Below the pieces are notes generated by a model, which had not been told where the DNA came from, ran no database searches, and saw only the letters and a program-made list of their open reading frames with translations. Made by a program: the position numbers and the translations under genes. Below are positions 30,553 through 32,574 of a DNA stretch of 32,574 nt, in pieces (within the stretch, counting starts at the first letter, position 1; each line of letters begins with the position of its first letter). Location: contig NZ_BAUA01000147.1 in NCBI RefSeq assembly GCF_000710915.1, positions 1 through 32,574 of the forward strand. The letters are read 5' to 3'. This DNA comes from Nocardia brasiliensis IFM 10847. Lineage in GTDB: Bacteria > Actinomycetota > Actinomycetes > Mycobacteriales > Mycobacteriaceae.

Positions 30553-31767
30553 ATGCAGGTCAAGCAGTCCAGCAAACTGTCAGGGGTGTCCTACGAGATC
30601 CGTGGACCGGTGGCCGAGCAGGCGGCGCGACTGGAGGCCGAGGGGCACCACGTGGTGAAACTCAACACCGGCAATCCGCTGCTGTTCGGGTTCGAGGCGC
30701 CCCCGGAGATCTTGCAGGACATCGTGCGCACGCTGCCCGCCTCCAGCGGCTACTCCAGCTCCAAAGGTCTGCTGCCCGCCCGGCGCGCGGTGGTGCAGTA
30801 CTACCAGACCCTCGGGCTCACCGAGGTCGACGTCGAGGAGGTGTTCCTCGGCAACGGCGTCTCCGAACTGGTGATGATGGCGATGACCGCGCTGATCGAG
30901 AACGGTGACGAAGTCCTCGTTCCCGCACCGGATTTCCCGCTGTGGACGGCCGCGACGACGCTCAACGGCGGCCGCGCCGTGCACTACATCTGCGACGAGG
31001 CCGCCGACTGGTATCCCGACCTGGCCGATATCGAAGCCAAGATCACCGACCGCACCCGCGCCCTGGTGATCATCAACCCGAACAACCCGACCGGCGCGGT
31101 GTATCCGCCGGAAGTGCTGCGCGAGCTGCTCGAGATCGCGCGCAGGCATCAGCTGATCGTGTTCGCCGACGAGGTCTACGACAAGATCCGCTACGACGGC
31201 TCCACCCACACCGCGGCCGCCGCGCTCGCCCCCGACCTGCTGTGCCTGACCTTCTCCGGGCTCTCGAAGTCCTACCGCTGCGCGGGATTTCGTTCCGGCT
31301 GGCTCGTGGTCTCCGGGCCCACCCAGCACGCGGGCAGCTACCTGGAGGGGCTGACCATGCTGGCCGGGATGCGCCTGTGCGCGAATGTTCCTGCGCAGCA
31401 GGCGATTCAGGCCGCGCTCGGCGGACACCAGAGCATTTACGATCTCACCATGCCCACCGGGCGGTTACGGGAGCAGCGCGACCGGGCCTGGGAGGCGCTC
31501 AATGCCATCCCGGGCATCAGCTGTGTCAAACCCCAGGGTGCGATCTACGCGTTTCCGCGCATCGACTTGGAGATGTATCGGATCAAGGACGACGAGCAGT
31601 TCGTGCTGGATCTGTTGTTGCAGGAGAAGATTCACATCGTGCAGGGCACCGGCTTCAACTGGCCGCACCCCGACCACTTCCGCATTCTCACCCTCCCGCA
31701 CGCCGACGACCTGGAGGCGATCATCGAACGCATCGGACGCTTCCTGGCCGGTTATCGGCAGTACTGA
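30553..31767 (+). CDS. alaT: Pyridoxal-phosphate aminotransferase, AlaT-like
   Basis: A 404-residue fold-type I aminotransferase. It has LNTGNPLLFGFEAPPEI, LVIINPNNPTGAVYPPEVL (Asn178 region), the PLP-ring Asp206 in FADEVYDK and the Schiff-base Lys239 in FSGLSKSYRCAGFRSGW. RILTLP near the C-terminus carries the carboxylate-binding Arg. It strongly resembles mycobacterial AlaT/AspC (Rv0337c), which exchanges amino groups between alanine/pyruvate and glutamate. Because a housekeeping copy is expected elsewhere, this HxlR-linked gene may be a paralogue with a special substrate. The ATG at 30553 follows AAGGGAAG. Confidence 0.9.
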   Translation: MQVKQSSKLSGVSYEIRGPVAEQAARLEAEGHHVVKLNTGNPLLFGFEAPPEILQDIVRTLPASSGYSSSKGLLPARRAVVQYYQTLGLTEVDVEEVFLGNGVSELVMMAMTALIENGDEVLVPAPDFPLWTAATTLNGGRAVHYICDEAADWYPDLADIEAKITDRTRALVIINPNNPTGAVYPPEVLRELLEIARRHQLIVFADEVYDKIRYDGSTHTAAAALAPDLLCLTFSGLSKSYRCAGFRSGWLVVSGPTQHAGSYLEGLTMLAGMRLCANVPAQQAIQAALGGHQSIYDLTMPTGRLREQRDRAWEALNAIPGISCVKPQGAIYAFPRIDLEMYRIKDDEQFVLDLLLQEKIHIVQGTGFNWPHPDHFRILTLPHADDLEAIIERIGRFLAGYRQY

Positions 31768-31779
31768 AAACCCGATCGC

Positions 31780-32553
31780 TCAGAGTTCCTTGCGCATGCC
31801 ACCGTCGATGACGAGGTCGGCGCCGTTGATGTTGGGTGCCGATCCGCCGGCCAGAAACACCACCAGGGCCGCGATTTCGGCCGGTTCGGTGATGCGGCCG
31901 GTGGACATGCCGAGGGTCGCGGGCAGGACGTCGAGGAATTCCTCGCGGGACAGTCCGGCGCGGGCGGCGAGCGCGTCGCCGGTACTACCGGGCTCGGTCC
32001 ACACCGACGTCCGCACCGGCCCCGGCGAGATCGTGTTGACCCGCACCCCGCGTGGGCCGAATTCCTCGGCGAGCGCTTTGCCGAGCGAGGCCAGCGCGGC
32101 TTTGGCGGCGGCGATGTCCACCAGGTGCGGTGCGGGGCGGCGTGCGTTGATCGAGCCGATGTTGATGATCTGACCGCCGCGCTCCAGCAGGCTGGGCAAC
32201 GCGGCTCGGCTCGCCCGAACGGCGCTGAGCAGGGTCAGGTCCAGGGCGTGGCGCCAGTCGTCGTCGGTGACGGACAGGAATCCGCCCGGATGCAGGCCCG
32301 TGGTGCCCGCGACGTTGTTGACCAGCAGATCGATGCCGCCGAGTTCGGCCAGTGCGGCGTCGATGAGCCGGCCGGGACCGTCGGGGGCGCCCAGGTCGGC
32401 GGCGACGGCGAGCGAGGCGATCCCGGCGAGTTCTGCGCTGACCGATCGCGCGCAGGCCACCACCCGGTAGCCCTGGTCGCGCAGCGCGGTGGTCACGGCC
32501 AAACCGATGCCCTTGCTGGCGCCGGTGACGACGGCGTTCTTGTCCTCAGGCAT
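31780..32553 (-). CDS. SDR-family protein lacking the catalytic Tyr
   Basis: A 257-residue SDR with a normal cofactor motif TGASKGIG (10-17), NNVAG (79-83), Ser134 in NIGSIN and Lys151 in AAAKAALASLGK. The catalytic Tyr expected four residues before the Lys is Ile147 (VDIAAAK). The C-terminal GADLVIDGGMRKEL is standard. The enzyme may be inactive, use another acid, or act as a binding protein. The ATG at 32553 has a GGGAAGGGG site upstream. It ends 12 bases from the convergent aminotransferase. Confidence 0.9.
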   Translation of the reverse strand: MPEDKNAVVTGASKGIGLAVTTALRDQGYRVVACARSVSAELAGIASLAVAADLGAPDGPGRLIDAALAELGGIDLLVNNVAGTTGLHPGGFLSVTDDDWRHALDLTLLSAVRASRAALPSLLERGGQIINIGSINARRPAPHLVDIAAAKAALASLGKALAEEFGPRGVRVNTISPGPVRTSVWTEPGSTGDALAARAGLSREEFLDVLPATLGMSTGRITEPAEIAALVVFLAGGSAPNINGADLVIDGGMRKEL

Positions 32554-32574
32554 TGCTGCCCCTTCCCGGGAGAT

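Overview
The window is GC-rich DNA with very GC-rich third codon positions, frequent GTG starts and tightly packed genes on both strands. It fits a mycolic-acid actinomycete. Nocardia is the best guess: the aminotransferase closely resembles mycobacterial AlaT/AspC (Rv0337c), a second-type citrate synthase sits beside an HTH-citrate synthase, there is a WXG/ESX-like gene pair, and there is a rifamycin-glycosylation/HelR locus. The genus is an inference; no rRNA or tRNA gene is present.

Layout. 1-5.1 kb: start of an ECF sigma factor (-), an FMN-binding oxidase-like protein and a methyltransferase (+), a transglutaminase-like protein (-), an SDR (+), a LysR regulator and a DinB-like protein (-). 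5.4-8.2 kb: the C-terminal remnant of an alpha/beta hydrolase, then a methyltransferase and a type-B carboxylesterase (+). 8.2-10 kb: a two-gene WXG/type VII-like pair (-). 10.2-12.7 kb: divergent citrate synthases, one fused to an HTH. 12.7-14.1 kb: a GNAT acetyltransferase and an AadA-like nucleotidyltransferase, followed by decayed sequence. 14.5-17.6 kb: an unrecognised 346-residue protein and a tyrosine recombinase, separated by 0.8 kb of degenerate repeats. 18-21.9 kb: a glyoxalase-like protein, an ATP-dependent DNA ligase, a small secreted protein, a hypothetical protein and an ArsR-SRPBCC fusion regulator. 21.9-25.1 kb: one alpha/beta hydrolase inside a gene-poor island of tandem and inverted repeats (units of about 45, 148, 75 and 24 bp).

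The most interesting locus is 25.09-28.65 kb. A promoter-proximal inverted repeat centred on CTTGCGGCAAG looks like a rifamycin-associated element (RAE). It is followed by a GT1 glycosyltransferase (probable rifamycin glycosyltransferase, Rgt) and a HelD-family ATPase (probable HelR, which releases rifamycin-stalled RNA polymerase). Together they would form an inducible operon that both inactivates the drug and rescues its target. After it come a convergent hydrolase, a hydrolase pseudogene, and a divergent HxlR regulator/AlaT-like pair sharing a highly symmetric operator; the window ends with an SDR that lacks the catalytic Tyr.

A second regulatory signal links two distant loci. A 36-bp operator-like sequence (GGTAAGT-N21-ACTTAC) lies just after a TTGACA box both upstream of the oxidase-like gene at 547 and at the start of the ArsR-SRPBCC gene at 21.9 kb. 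This suggests one regulator controls both. The window also carries several gene fragments and two copies of a dispersed hairpin repeat, so the gaps between genes appear to be actively decaying or rearranging.
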